Shown here piece after piece: positions 13,074 through 25,616 of a stretch of 64,000 nucleotides of DNA. The stretch covers positions 196,846-260,845 of the forward strand of contig NW_020194530.1 of NCBI RefSeq assembly GCF_002865645.1. Reading direction: 5' to 3'. A program made the translations under genes and the position numbers. Positions within the stretch are counted from its first letter, which is position 1, and every line of letters starts with the position of its first letter. The DNA comes from Hyaloscypha bicolor E (Eukaryota > Ascomycota > Leotiomycetes > Helotiales > Hyaloscyphaceae). Under the pieces are notes generated by a model. The model saw nothing but the letters and a program-made list of their open reading frames with translations, was not told where the DNA came from and did not search any database.

Positions 13074-13596
13074 ATGGATACACCAAATGCAACCTCTGAT
13101 TTACAGTCTCGAATTGAACAGGCTAGGCAGTGGCTACAAGAGAACCCTGAGGGGACAATTACAACCGCGTCAATTATATTTAATCTCAATCGGACAACTC
13201 TTGACTATCGACTTCGAAATACCTCTAATCACCATGGAGGAGGTAAACCGAATCCTGACTTCTAATCAAGAAAAGAGCTTAAACCAGTTTATTCGGTCTT
13301 ATTGGAAGGGCTTCGGTGATAACCCGGACTTTGTGTGTGCTTTAGGAAAGATTCACGGGCTGGAGAAACTAGTCATGAAAGGGTACTATGCGAAAAATTG
13401 GCCGGCATACTTGGATGAGAGAATGGGTGTGCGGGTGCGAGCTATATGTGGCCACTGTCGTGAGGAGCTTGAGTTGAGGGGAGGAGATTTGAATAATGAG
13501 GAATTGGAGAATGAGAAGTTTATACGAGAGATGAATGAGAAGGAGTTGCAGACATTCAGGGAGTATCGGCAGGGAACAGAAGATTTGATTCCATAA
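13074..13596 (+). pseudogene. Frameshifted psq-type helix-turn-helix gene
   Basis: The ATG at 13074 opens a frame whose residues about 12-50 (RIEQARQWLQENP then TTLDYRL) resemble the psq-type HTH at the N-terminus of fungal pogo-type transposases and derived proteins. After HHGGG the frame ends at a stop near 13265. The natural continuation, NRILTSNQEKSLNQFI, lies in the next frame from about 13246 and runs to the TAA at 13594-13596. One base too many near 13242-13248 explains the break. The second part holds a CGHC pair and a charged Glu/Arg-rich tail, with no DDE catalytic domain. It is either a truncated transposase relic or a domesticated DNA-binding protein broken recently. A sequencing error in the GGTAAACC stretch would give the same picture. 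A 28-base intron could also rejoin the frames, but is too short to be credible. Confidence 0.55.
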
Positions 13597-13735
13597 AGTA
13601 TGTACATCGAGCTATTGCACAGCTTCGAGCACTTACTATCATGAATTTTGCGTAATCTTTCCCCGGCACAATATCTAAGACCGAGACCATATAGCGGCGC
13701 ACGATTTCTGGGACAATAGGAGTAGGGATTCCCAG
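13556..13735 (-). pseudogene. Downstream part of a minus-strand coding relic cut by the gypsy insertion
   Basis: Reading the minus strand leftwards from the target site gives an open, protein-like frame: ELGIPTPIVPEIVRRY, then VSVLDIVPGKDYAKFMI. The opposite strand has stops there. A GTAAGT donor-like site follows at about 13633. If it is not used, the frame ends at the TGA complement at 13556. The frame continues in phase with the segment at 32170-32228 when the 18.4-kb insertion is removed and one copy of the 5-bp duplication is kept. The family is not recognised. The tail overlaps the end of the HTH gene on the other strand. Confidence 0.4.
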
Positions 13736-13740
13736 CTCTG
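13736..13740. repeat. Left target-site duplication (CTCTG) of the outer gypsy
   Basis: CTCTG immediately precedes the first LTR base and recurs at 32165-32169 directly after the right LTR. Five bases is the normal duplication length for LTR retrotransposons. Confidence 0.9.
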
Positions 13741-13867
13741 TGTTACGGGATAGACATCCCGGTAGGCCCCAATAATAGCGAAGGCCAGAGTAGGGCAGAA
13801 AGATAATATATTCTCTATAAGAGATAGCTAGCTAAAGTACCTTTCGCCCCTAGCGGCTTACATAATA
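13741..13867 (-). repeat. Left LTR (3' LTR) of the outer gypsy
   Basis: 127 bp, starts TGTTACGGGA and ends ...CTTACATAATA. Compared with the right LTR I count about 13 differences, all transitions. Most are G-to-A or C-to-T changes in this copy, consistent with RIP. It directly borders gene island 1. Confidence 0.9.
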
Positions 13868-13869
13868 AT

Positions 13870-13878
13870 ACCTCTCCC
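13870..13878 (-). promoter_or_regulatory. Polypurine tract of the outer gypsy
   Basis: CCTCTCCCC on the plus strand is GGGGAGAGG on the minus strand, adjacent to the 3' LTR. This is where plus-strand DNA synthesis of a retrotransposon is primed. It fixes the element's orientation. Confidence 0.55.
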
Positions 13879-15499
13879 CAAACATGCCTTTGTTCTCGAA
13901 GGCTAAAAAAGAAAACTTATATATTATAACTAAAAATAAAAAATAAAAACTTATATATAAAGTAATTATTAATAACTATTAATAATAACTAAAGAAAAAC
14001 AAAAAATAAAAGAAAACTAAAACTATAAGAATAATTCCTCTTTTTCCTATACTAGTATACCGAGATATATTCAGGATTTCTCTAACTTAGTAATAAGTAA
14101 TAGTATATTCTTAGTCTCTTCTATAACCGAGATCTAGGTTAATAATTTAGCCTTTTTAGTATTTGGCTTCTCGGTTTTTAGCTAGATTATACTAATTCGC
14201 TTTAATTAATAAATAGGAGAAATATCTAATTATTTATCCTCGTCCGAGGACTTAATTAATAGCTTAATTATTAGATCTCTCTTCTAAACTAATAGAATAG
14301 TAAAGTTTTATTTATTATTAAAGAATACTAACTATAAGATAGGCTTATTATCTAGTATTATAATCTAATTATTAATAATATCTGCCTCTTTCTTAAAAGC
14401 TTCCTTAAATTTCTTTATACCCGGATTAGTAGTTATTAATAATAAATTCTCTATTATAACTAATCTTAGCCTCGAGATATAGAAATTATTTTCGAATTGA
14501 GTAATAAAGTTTTTTTCTTTAAATAATTCTAAATAAGCTTCTTAAAAGTACTAGATCTAGTTCTCTAATAAATTAATTTATACTTTAAGGTCTTTAATAA
14601 CCTAAAGTATTATTATTAGTCTTTTTTTTATTAGTATTAGGAAAGCAGCTATATCTTTATTAAATAATAATAGAATTATAATATTATATTATATTTTAAG
14701 ATTAATAATAATATAATATAGGCTTTAGTCTTAATTACTAGAAAGTATTTTTCTTTTATACTCCGGTTTGCTTTTCCTCGGTATTTAATAAGCTATTCGA
14801 GATCTTCTTAATATCTTTACTAATTTTCTTAGTATTCTTATTAACCTTCTTAATATTCTTATTAATTTTCTTAGTTTCTTTAATAACTTTCTTAACTAAT
14901 ATAAAATACTAAATCCTATTATTATTTATATCTCTTATATTAATAATAACCTTTAGCTATAGGTAATAATTCTTTATAAATCAGGACTTAATTACTTTCT
15001 AATACTAATTATTACCTGCTTCTAGTAATAGTAATAGTCTATTTAGTAAATATATATTATATTATATTATAATTAATCTATTAGTAATTAGTACTAATAG
15101 TTTAATATATTTTTAAAGTATTTATTTTATTTCTATTAGTAAAATCCGCTGGCTAGTACTTATATTATTAATTACTAATAATATTTTTTAGCTAAATAAT
15201 ACCGATTTATATAATAATTCTATTAGATAGGAAATAATATTTAGGTATATTATTAATAATAATAGATAATTAGAAGAAATTAAATATAATTCTAGTTTTT
15301 TATTATTCTAACTTATAATTATTATTAGAATAAATACTATTTTTATTAGTAATTACTAGAATTAGTTTATTATATTTATAGTTTTAGTATTTGCGAATTT
15401 CTACTAATATTTTAGCTTTATAAATCGCTATTATTTATTATTAGTAATAGATTTATACTTATAAATATAATTTATATAAGTTATAATAAAAACTTTATA

Positions 15500-16391
15500 A
15501 AATAATCTTAATTAGTAATAATAAATATAAATAATAAGGCTTTAAAAAGTTTTATAAATTATACTAGTTTAGTTTTACTTAATAAAAAAACTCAAGTATT
15601 ATTTTTATTAAATTCTTCTCTAGCTTCTAGTTTTACTTATTATAATTTTTTTATTTTACTAAATATTACTTTTTCTATTTCTAGTATTCTATATTAAAGA
15701 TTTCTTTTATTTTATAATAATTATTTCCTTTAAAAAATATTAGCTAATAAACTAGCTTTTAATTATATTTATTAATATCTAATGTTTTTAGTTCCAAGTA
15801 TATTATAAAAAGTATTAGATATATCTGGCTTAAGTTTATTAATAGCTCTAATTTATATATTAATTTTCTAATTCTTTTTAGTATAAGAAAAGGCCCTTGT
15901 TTTATTAGAGAAAAAACATTTATTTTAGGAATTTAATATCCGGGTTTTCTAATTCTATAAATTATTTTTGAAAATATCTTATTATTTACTAGTATATTTA
16001 TTAGCTAATAATAAGAGTTAAAATTTTATTTTATTTTAGCTTAAGCTATCTTAATTATATCTAAAACTTCCTAATAAATCTTTAACTAGTATTAGATAAA
16101 CTTTTCTATTTCTAGTATTTCAGAATAGAAAAAAAAAGCTAATTTTATTAGTATATTATAAAGAAGTTTAATAGAATTCCTATTATTAGTAAAATAGAAT
16201 AAATAATTAAAAGTAAACTCTACTTCTAGTAACTAGTTTTTCTAGTTTATATCTTTATTAGTATTTAATAGTAAATAGTAAATAGTAAATTCTATTTATT
16301 AATTAGATATCTCGAATTATTTATTTACTAATAAATAATATATAATAGTTATTACTAGCTATATCTTTAATAAATAAAAAAGCTCTTATTA
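15500..16391 (-). pseudogene. Gypsy integrase C-terminal half and tail, left of the copia insertion
   Basis: The minus-strand frame that breaks off at ...RKFIRSF next to the copia target site resumes here after one GTTTC (GAAAC complement). It runs leftwards with in-frame TAA/TAG where Gln/Trp codons are plausible. Further left, a basic stretch (KIKKLQQVKLEAREEFNK with Q at stop positions) fits the charged C-terminus of gypsy pol. It is non-functional. Confidence 0.5.
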
Positions 16392-16396
16392 GAAAC
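16392..16396. repeat. Left target-site duplication (GAAAC) of copia copy 1
   Basis: GAAAC just before the LTR; the same five bases follow the other LTR at 25920-25924. The identical pair confirms both LTR boundaries. Confidence 0.9.
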
Positions 16397-16699
16397 TATT
16401 AGTTTACTAGAAATATATAGTATTATTATATAGTTATGAAATGCTATTTTATATAAGTTAGTAAAATTATTATTTAGAAGTAGGAATTATAGTATTATAG
16501 TATTAATATATAATTCCTAAATCTACTAAGCCTAAAGGAATCTAGTCTACTAGTCGAGTTACTAATAAAATATAAGGTTATATAACTATATCTCGTATTT
16601 TATATTTTATTACTTATATCTTATTACCTATATCTTATATTCTGTATCCTGTATCCCGTAACTATATATATAAATCTTAAAGAAATAGCTATACTAATA
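16397..16699 (-). repeat. Copia copy 1 LTR (3' side)
   Basis: 303 bp, beginning TATTAGTTTACTAG and ending GCTATACTAATA. The termini read TA...TA, as expected if TG...CA was converted by RIP. It contains the CCCGTAACTATATA region shared by all four LTR copies in the window. Confidence 0.88.
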
Positions 16700-19600
16700 C
16701 TAGAAACTTTCTAAAAACGCGAAAAACAGAAAATAGTACTTTTCTCTAATTATATATAAATTCTTTAATCCGGCCTAATACCAGATTCCCTAAATGCTCT
16801 ATATATCTATATTACTGTTGAGATTTTAGTTATATACTAAAGGCCGCGACTTTTTATATATAATCTCTCTTTCTATAATATTTTTCTATTCTATATATTT
16901 ATATTCCCTAATTCGGCCTAATACTAGATACTCAGATACTAGATACCCAGATACTAGATACTAGATACCCAGATACTCAATTTCCTAATCCGGCCTAGTA
17001 TTAGATATTTAGATATTAGATACCCAGATACTAGATATTAGATACTAAATACTAAGGAAATCTCTATATATATTCTCTTATTTATATATTTATTTCCTGC
17101 TCTATTTGCATTTAACCTATTTCTTTATATCTAATTATATAGTATTTATAAGGTACTTAAGGATATTTAATAGCTTTAATTTCGTTATAGAATTAGTAGG
17201 ATTTAATTTTCTCTTAATTTACTTGACTTCTATAATTTCTTATTATTTATATACCTAATAGAAGTATATTATATTAATTATTAGGTATTTCTCTCGAGTA
17301 GTACCTAATTTAATAAGGTATTTATATAATAACTTCGAATTCATATAAATAACTAATAATAGTTCTATTTCTAGTATTCTATTAATTATAGATTTAACTA
17401 AAACACTTATATTAAAACTATAAGCCATATTATAGAGTTCTAAAGCTAGAATACTTCTAGTAATTCTTTTGTATTTAGTAAAGAACTAGTAAATAATATT
17501 AGTATATCTAGTTCTATTTACTAGAACTAGAATATATCTAATTTAGAAAAAGAGATCTCTATTATTTATAAATAAAACATTTATAAAAATAATTAAATAT
17601 AAGAACTTCTTTACTAGCTTTATAAATTTCAGTTTTCTAGTAGTATTTTCAATTTACTATTAAATATACTTATTAAGTATTTTTATATTAGTTTCTAAGG
17701 ATTTAATAGCCTAAGTAATAATTAATAGGTTATATAAAACTTCTAGTTAATAGACTAATATAATATATATTTCTCTAGTATATTAAGTAATATATTAGTT
17801 CTTAATAGAGAGATTTTAATAAATAGTACTCTTATTACTTATAATAATAATATTCTTTATAGAAATAGTTCAGAGGTTTTTATACTAGTATTTCTATATA
17901 AAGGTAATTCTAGTAATATTTATATAAATAATATCTCTATTAAACTTGAGATTATAATTAAAAGTAAGAGATTTATATTTCTTAGCCAAGAACTTAGTCT
18001 TATAATGCTTTAGTTACTTTGCTTTTATAAAATTATTAGTTCTAATAAATAAGGTATTATTAGTTTAAAAGCTAATAATTCCGAAAGATTACTTATTATA
18101 AAAGAGATAAGAGTTATAAGTTAATTATTTTATAGAAAGCTAATTAATATAATAGAAATAATAAGTCCTAAACTAGTAGTTCCTACTTCTAGTATATTAT
18201 ATAATAGTTTTATAATTTTTAGAATAGAACTATTCTTTAGATTTAGCTCTCTAGTAAGCTTATAATATAAATTAATATAGAAATTATAATTAAGTAAGAT
18301 TATTAATTAGATATAAGCTTATAAGATATTATATAAATATAATTCTATAATATTTATTATTATAGTAGTAATACTAAGATTAATTCTCTAGCTAATATAT
18401 TAAATAGTAAGTAATTATATTAATACTATATATTTCTTATTATTATTATAGGCTTAAATAACTAGTCTTAACTTCTTAAGCTCTTTTTTCGTATTCTTAT
18501 TCTTAATCTCGTTAATAAACCAGGAATTAAAGATATATACTTTTTTTAATATCTGAGATCTAGAAATAATCTTATATATATTCTTTTCTAGAAAGCTAAT
18601 AACTTTAACTTAATGAGAATTCTTATATTATTTATTATTCTATAGGAATACCGTAATATCCGGGATCTTATAAAAGTATTCTCTATTATACTTTAGTAAA
18701 ATAGCAGGAATAGTAAAAGAAATCATACCTGTATTACTTTTAGCCTTATTATTAGACTCGGGAATAGGTTTAGGTTCGGGGCTATTAGTAATAACCTTAA
18801 TATCTCTTATATAAAAAGGCTTTATAAAGATTAAATAAAAGATAGTATTACTATATAATAGAGCTAGTATATAGTTCTTTTCATTAATAGCTACTAGCTT
18901 ATATAGTCTATTCTAACTATTAGATTAACTAGTATTTTCTTTATATTAAATAAGAATATTCGAATTTAGGAATAGTTTATAAATATTAGTAGTACTAGAA
19001 CTATTTCGGGTATTTAAAGCATTCGTAATTTAATATTTAGCTTAAAGCTTCTGAATTTCTATTATTATCTTTTTAAGTATTACTAATTACTATAATATAA
19101 TAAGTAATAGGATATTATATTTAATTATTTAAGGTAAAGTACTATATATTAAAAGAATTAAAATAATACTATTAGGTTCTATAGAGTTATTAATAGCCTT
19201 AAAAGCTATTTAAAGTATAGTATTCTTATTAATTCTATTAACTTTAGCTATAATAATAAAATAAGTATATTAGATTAGGCTATAATAGTATTCTATAATT
19301 CTAATAAAGTTATAAGCTTTTATAGAAATAATCTTAACCTTAGTTCCTATAGTATTTATAAGCTAAGCGAACTTCTTATTAGTAAACTACTTTCCGGTAT
19401 TTACTATAATCTAATTAGGAAGGCCTAAATAGTTATTAATCTAGTATTACTTAAATATATTTCAGATATATATTATACTAATATTCTAAAGCTATTAGCC
19501 GGTTTAATATCGAGTACCTTTATTAATAATATAAAGTATAGGCTTACTAGAAATATAAAAAATATTAATAATAATAAAGTAATTAAAGCTAATATTATTT

Positions 19601-21023
19601 CTTAGGTTAAACTTAAATTATTTAAGTAATTGGCTATATTTCTAGTATTATTTATAGTACTTTATAGGATATTTAAGGGCTTCTATATTAATATTATAGC
19701 CTACTTATTCTAATACGTTTCGGAGCTTACTAATAAATAAATAACTAAAATAATAATATAAATATTATAATTTAACTTTTATAGGAAAACAGGAATTATA
19801 AGTAAAGAATTCGGAAATAAAGCCTTATAATATAGTATTTTAAAGCCGGAAGAAGTATCCGAAATATTATATTATAAGTATATATTTTCTAATAGAAATA
19901 ATAAGATAATTAGTAAAATTATTAAAATAAATCCCTAGCTTATTTATATTAGCTAAGCTAAGTAAAAATAGAGTCTTTAAAGGCATAATATAGAATTATA
20001 CTTACCTAATTAGTATACTTACTATTATAGATCTAATAGAAGATATAGATCTAATACGAAACTAGATATTAACTTAATCTTTAGTAGTTTTATTAAGTTT
20101 AATACTATTATTAGTTTACTAGAAAGCTTGGAATTAGTTAGAACTAGTAATTAAGTATCTAGAGGCTCCGGTATTAATTATAACTCTATAAAAGTAGTAA
20201 GTATTATATTTTAATATACTATTAATTATAAAAGTCTAGGTATCTTCTATTAAGGGTTTAATAGGCTTTAAGATATAATTTTTGCCTATTATCTAATATA
20301 TAAGAGAAAGGGAAATAAGGTTATCTATAAGAATATTAGCTATAATTATTAGTAAAATAAAAGCGGTAAGAGTAGCTAAAAAGCTTTTAATTAAAGTAAA
20401 ATAGAAATCTGGGTAGTATTTCTTTTCTTTATTTATTTCTGCTAATAAAGCCTTAAAAGTATTATTTACTAGTTTATTCTTATTATCCTTATTATTCTTT
20501 TTATCTTTGGCTTTAGTAATATACTATATATAAGTATTACTAAAGTATTTATTAAAGTTACAAGTATTTCGGGATCTGAACTAATAAATATTTCTATTTC
20601 TAAATTAAGTCTTCTTAGCCTTTTATTTCTCTAGTATATGCTTTTATAAGTAGTATTCGGGTTTCTTATATATAAAATATAATTTCGGGATATAATTATT
20701 ATAATTATAAGACTTAAAGTAATTATTATAGGTTCCGAAGTTATAACTAGGTCCGTATTAATAATTTCCGGAGAAATAATAGCTTAGAGAATTCTGAGAA
20801 TAATATTATTAATTAATAAAAAAGGTTTTGGGATTAGCTTATTATTTATTCTTATATATAGTAATAGATAACTAGAGCTTATTAATAAACTAGCCGAGAT
20901 TTATAGAAGAATCTGAGATTATATATCTATATATCCGGGAGCTTTAGTAAGAAATAATAATTTTATTATAGAGGAATTCGGTATTTTATAAGTTAGATAT
21001 AAGACTATACTATAATTAATATA

Positions 21024-21027
21024 GTTC
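21024..21027. repeat. Left target duplication (GTTC) of the DNA transposon
   Basis: GTTC precedes the left terminus and GTTT follows the right terminus (24042-24045). The single difference is a C-to-T transition. The uninterrupted site in copia copy 2 (near 46205-46220) supports a four-base duplication. Confidence 0.6.
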
Positions 21028-21245
21028 TATTTATACCCGTTTATTAATACGAGCGGTTTATTAATCGGGTATTATAATTAATTAATTGGCCTTTTAATTA
21101 ATTAATTATAGCTTTTATTAATTAATAGGAAATAGAATATAATTCGCAAGTTATAGTAAGTCCCGATTAATTAATAAGGAAGCCGATTAATTAATAAGGA
21201 AGCCGATTAATTAATTAAATAGCCGATTAATTAATTATATAATAT
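21028..21245 (+). repeat. Left terminal inverted repeat
   Basis: Matches the reverse complement of 23838-24041 almost throughout, including the shared phrases ACCCGTTTATTAATA and ATAATTCGCAAG. It contains one extra copy of a 19-bp unit (AGCCGATTAATTAATAAGG) compared with the right end. Repeated ATTAATTAAT words may be transposase-binding sites, by analogy with other elements. Confidence 0.85.
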
Positions 21246-21264
21246 TAGGGTTTCGGGGCTAAAG

Positions 21265-21450
21265 AGGCTAAAATCCTTTAGTTCTTAGTATATAATAATA
21301 TATTCTCAAGACTAATAGCTAAAACCCATTAGTTCTTAGTATATAATAATATATTCTTAAGACTAATAACTAAAACCCTTTAGTTCTTAGTATATAATAA
21401 TATATCCTTAAGACTAATAACTGAAATTCTTTAGTTCTTAGTATATAATA
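21265..21450. repeat. 51-bp tandem repeat inside the DNA transposon
   Basis: The phrase GTTCTTAGTATATAATA starts at 21281, 21332, 21383 and 21434, an exact 51-base spacing. That is about 3.5 units, differing by a few transitions. It lies just inside the left inverted repeat, between it and the protein relic. Confidence 0.85.
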
Positions 21451-22599
21451 GAGGTAAAGATACTTTTCTAGAGCTTCTAGATATATATAGGGCCTCTGCT
21501 TTCTTTTTATTATCTAGATATAGTTTATAGTATAAGTACTTACTTTCTAAATATAATTACTAATTTTATATATCTCCTAATTAATTACCTTATTTCTAAT
21601 ATATCTCTTTTAATTCTTTATTTATCTCTAGCCCTATATATGCCTTATTAATATATCTATAGTTAAGTAAAGTAATATTTTAATATTACTATACTAGAAG
21701 TATATTTTTCTAGTATTTAGTTTTTGCCCTCTCCTATTACTAAAGACCTTACTAATAATTAGTTTACTAAAGACGAAGTTATATAGGATTAAAGGCTTAC
21801 TAAGGGCAGTAGTAAAAAAATTCTTATTACTAAAAAGTATATAAATATTAGATAATAGTTATAAAATCCTAATACTTTACTTTCTAGTAAAATAAAAGTA
21901 AAGAAGTATTACTAGGCTAATATTAAGTACGAATCCCAATTATATAAGCTTTAAGATAATTAGATATATTATAAGAAATACTATAATACCTGCTATAATA
22001 AGATTATTTCAGCCTGATATATATTTTTTACTATAATAATATCTTTAAGGTTTTAATTACTATTTATAAGAAATTAATATATATAGGTAAGTACTTCTTA
22101 AATTTACTAATTTTTATACTAATAACTTATATAATAGCCTTTAATACTATATTTAAATATATAAGACATATTTAATATAGCCTATCCCGTAATAACTATA
22201 CTTAAATAAGTATTTACTATATTTACTATAATAAGGAAAAGGCTTAGAAGAATTCTAAGAGAATTATATCTATCTAATCTTATTATTCTAGTAAGTATAT
22301 AGTTCCGGATTTAATGGATTTTCGTATAAGTATTTCTTAAGTTATATAATTTACTCCTATATTCTTGTATTTCTTATATTTCCTATATTTCCTGTATTTT
22401 ATATATTTTTAAGCTTTTCTTATAATTTTCGCGATTTCTGTAATTTTTGTAATTCTTGTAATTTTCGTAAATTCTGAATTTTTTTATTTATACTTTATTA
22501 ATACTATAGTATTACTATTACTAATACTATTATATTATAATCGAAACAGAAAATATATATGAATTTGGTAATTAAAATACCACTTTTCCAAATTTGTAT

Positions 22600-23830
22600 A
22601 GATTTATAGACTTAAGGCTAAGACTATAGATAAAGCTATAAATGAGCTTATTAAATAACTAAATAATAATAGGTATATTTCTATTTTAGCCTATAATAAT
22701 AGGGATAAGTTTAAAGAGAAAGTAATTAAGATTTATAAAAAGAGAGGAATAAAAATTATTTATAAACGAGCTTATTATTCTTAATCTCAGGGCTCTATTA
22801 AAATAGCTAATTAAATCTTTAAAAAATAACTATAAGCTATACGAGCGGATACTAGTATCTAATTATAAATATAGTTACTTCCTTTAATTATATAAATAAT
22901 TAATACTATAGCTATACTAGCTCTTCCTAAAAGAAATATACTATATAAGGTCTGGTTTAAATAAAAGCTACTTACTAATTTCCTAGACTATAAGGAGAGT
23001 ACTTGCTATATACGTGCGGCCCTAGGGACTATAGGGCCTATAGAAGGTACTACTAAAAGTAGTACTTCTAGAGAGAATAGAGAGAATAGAGAGAATAAAG
23101 AGAATAGAGAGAATAGAGAAAATAGAGAAAATAAAGAGAATAGAAAGAATAGAAAGAATAGAAAGAAAAGCTTTTTTATAAATACGGAAGTAGAATAGAA
23201 GAAAGTAGCTAAAGAAATAATTTTATCTGAACTAACTAGGAGAATTACAGAGTATATAAGAAAATAAAAGAAGAATATAATAAAGAGGGCGAATTCCAAA
23301 GCTCTTAAATATAATATTTAAGAAATTATAATTCTCTAGATCCTAAAGTAATATAGATTTGGTATAGAAATAGCTAGAATTCTAGTAAGAGTTCTGGAAA
23401 AGACTTTAAAAATATATGATTTATAAGCCTTATTTTTAATAAAAGCTAATTAAAATAGGGCTATTACTTAGCTACTAAATATAGTAAGCTTACTACTTTC
23501 TAGCTATATAGTACCCTTAATAAAATCACTTTCTAATTAACTTATCCTAATTTACTTATTACTAATATAACTTATAAGAGAAATAAAATTACTTTCCCTA
23601 AAATAGTAATAAAGGAGAATAATTATAGTTTAATTATATTAGTTTAGAAAACTAGAAGAGTATTTGAGAAAATAAAGAAAAGAGTAGCTAAAGAGTATAT
23701 ATATAAGAATAGAGCTAGAGAAAAAGAAGAATTAGATAATTAAGTAAAGAAGAGAATACTAAAAAGGGCTAGGATAGCTATAAGAATACCTAGATATAGT
23801 AGAAGGTATATATAGTAAAGCTTTTACTAT
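22600..23830 (+). pseudogene. Integrase-like transposase relic
   Basis: Plus-strand frame at about 22690-23060 reads DKFKEKVIKIYKKRGIKIIY, then AYYSxSQGSIKIANxIFKK, then LPKRNILYKVWF. Known integrase cores of the rve family have N/D-G-x-E-F, then RPxHPQSQGxVERANxxxK with the catalytic Glu, and a TPYExxFG-like segment. The Glu position of this copy reads Lys (GAG-to-AAG type change). A run of Arg-Glu-Asn repeats follows (23070-23166) and then a charged tail to about 23820. An upstream part at about 21730-22300 probably belongs to the same protein but shows no motif I recognise. It is non-functional, with many TAA/TAG stops. Confidence 0.55.
23070..23166 (+). repeat. Arg-Glu-Asn coding microsatellite
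   Basis: About ten copies of a 9-bp unit AGAGAGAAT (R-E-N), drifting to AGAAAGAAT (R-K-N), in the frame of the transposase relic. The apparent minus-strand protein rich in LFS at 23006-23299 is only the complement of this repeat. Confidence 0.8.
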
Positions 23831-23837
23831 TCCCGAG

Positions 23838-24041
23838 ACTTTAATATTACCCGATTAATTAATTAGCTATTTAATTAATTAATTAGCTCTCTTATTAATT
23901 AATTGGGACCTATTATAGCTTGCGAATTATATTTCATTTCCTATTAATTAATAGAAGCTATAATTAATTAATTAGAAGGCTAATTAATTAATTATAGTAC
24001 CTAATTAGTAAACTACTTATATTAATAAACGGGTATAAATA
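23838..24041 (-). repeat. Right terminal inverted repeat
   Basis: Reverse complement of the left end, ending CGGGTATAAATA. It has one fewer 19-bp unit than the left end. The differences I see from the left copy are mostly transitions. Confidence 0.85.
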
Positions 24042-24045
24042 GTTT
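24042..24045. repeat. Right target duplication (GTTT) of the DNA transposon
   Basis: GTTT here pairs with GTTC at 21024-21027, differing by one RIP-type transition. Confidence 0.55.
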
Positions 24046-25616
24046 ATTAATTAGTAATTAAATAGTCTTAAATATTGTTTTTTCCGGAAATTTAGCTATT
24101 ATAGAAGCTAATATAGTAGTATTTTACTTATCTAAATTCCGATATTCGAATTCAGGGCCTTTAAAGAAGCTATAGATATTAATATAAGCCTTTATATATA
24201 TATATATATATATTAAGAGAGCTAGTTACTAGAAAAGTAGTCTTAAGCTAGTTTCTTTAGTATAATAGGAAAAGCTCGTATTAGTACCTCTTATAAAAGC
24301 TTTATATATTAGTAGATATTAAGGAAAATAGTAAGTTTTTAATTAAAATTACTATTAGATCTATTATACTTTTATTCTTTAATATAGATCTTAGTAATTT
24401 CTCTAATAAGTTTTATAATTAAAGGAAATTAGAAGTTATTCGGATATAATTATAATAGTAATAATAGTAGGAATATATTATTTGCTTTTAGAGCTTCTGT
24501 ACTAGTATATAAATCTAGTAGAGATATAGGATATAATAGTAAAGGAAATAATAAAGGAAGTAATAATATAGTAATATTAAAGATAATGGGTTCTAGGTAC
24601 TTGTTTTTTATAAGAGTAATAAAGCCTAATAGAATTAGTCTCTTAGTAAAATCTAGTCTGGCTACTAATATATTCTTATTTAATTATATATGCTATTTAT
24701 AATAGTATTAGTACTATTATTTTATTATATAAATATAATATTATATTAAAGGATTTTATATAAATATAGTATTTCCGAGAGTTCGAACTTATTAAAGTTC
24801 CTTTAATAAGTAAAGTCTTTAAAGTTATATCTAAATAGTATCTAAAAGTTATTATTAACTATTTTATAGAGAATATATTAAAATAGCTTAGTATCTAAGA
24901 ACTTAATTATCTTATTTATTTTAGTAAAGTTTAGGTTAATTCCATATATTTACTTTCTTACTAATTCTTTGAAATTATTATTATTTATAGAGTAATCGGA
25001 TTAGATAAATCTAATAAAGGAATTATTTATTATAGTATATTTTACTATTATATATTTTATAGGCTTATATCTAGTTCGAGATATAGTAGTTTATAAAGAA
25101 AGTAGGTTTATAAGAAAGAGAATAGTTTATAAGATAAGTAGTTTATAATAAGTATTATATTTAAGGTAAAATTTTTATTTATAATAAGAAATTTAGGAAA
25201 TGAAATTTAAGAAGTGAAATATTAAGATTCCGGAAGAACTTAATAATTCTAAAGCTTAAAAGCCCCAGGAATTTAAAAGAAAGCAGTTTTTAAAAGAGTT
25301 TTATAGAAGTTAAATAGCTAACTATTTTAGTACTTAATAAGATTAAGTATTTTTTTTACTTATATAACCGAATTATAGATAATAGAACTAATAGATATTT
25401 CTTTTTTTAATATAGTATAATTAGACCTTAGTAAGATTAAGTATTTTTCCTGCTTATATAACCGAATTATAAGTAATAGAATTAATAGTTATTTTCTTTT
25501 TAACTCGAATAATAGCTTTGCTCCTAAGTAATTAAATCTTAGGTAAATATAGCTTAATTCTTCCTAATCTATATATATAAATAGATCTTATTCTAATCTA
25601 AATATAAACTAATTAG

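Larger units (their letters stand above)
21028..24041 (+). mobile_element. Inverted-repeat DNA transposon with integrase-like protein
   Basis: A 3.0-kb unit with terminal inverted repeats of about 204-220 bp, starting TATTTATACCCG at both ends. It lies in the gag region of copia copy 1, and copia copy 2 lacks it at the matching position. Four-base flanking duplications (GTTC/GTTT) are visible. The inverted repeats hold many ATTAATTAAT words. Inside is a plus-strand protein relic with a retroviral-integrase-like core (about 22600-23060). DNA transposons with long inverted repeats, four-base duplications and an integrase-type transposase are known as the Ginger group. Termini of Ginger elements usually begin TGT, and TAT here would be its RIP product. 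The assignment is an inference; a different superfamily is possible. Confidence 0.7.

Noticed and set aside
13242..13269. 28-bp intron (GTAAAC...CAAG) that would join the two HTH frames
   Set aside because: Too short for a fungal spliceosomal intron, and it would remove the NRILT segment typical of the family.
23006..23299. 97-codon minus-strand frame rich in LFS repeats, looking like a hydrophobic membrane protein
   Set aside because: It is the complement of the AGAGAGAAT microsatellite that encodes Arg-Glu-Asn in the plus-strand transposase relic.
24198..24222. TA dinucleotide run
   Set aside because: A simple TA tract is expected in RIP sequence and shows no further structure.
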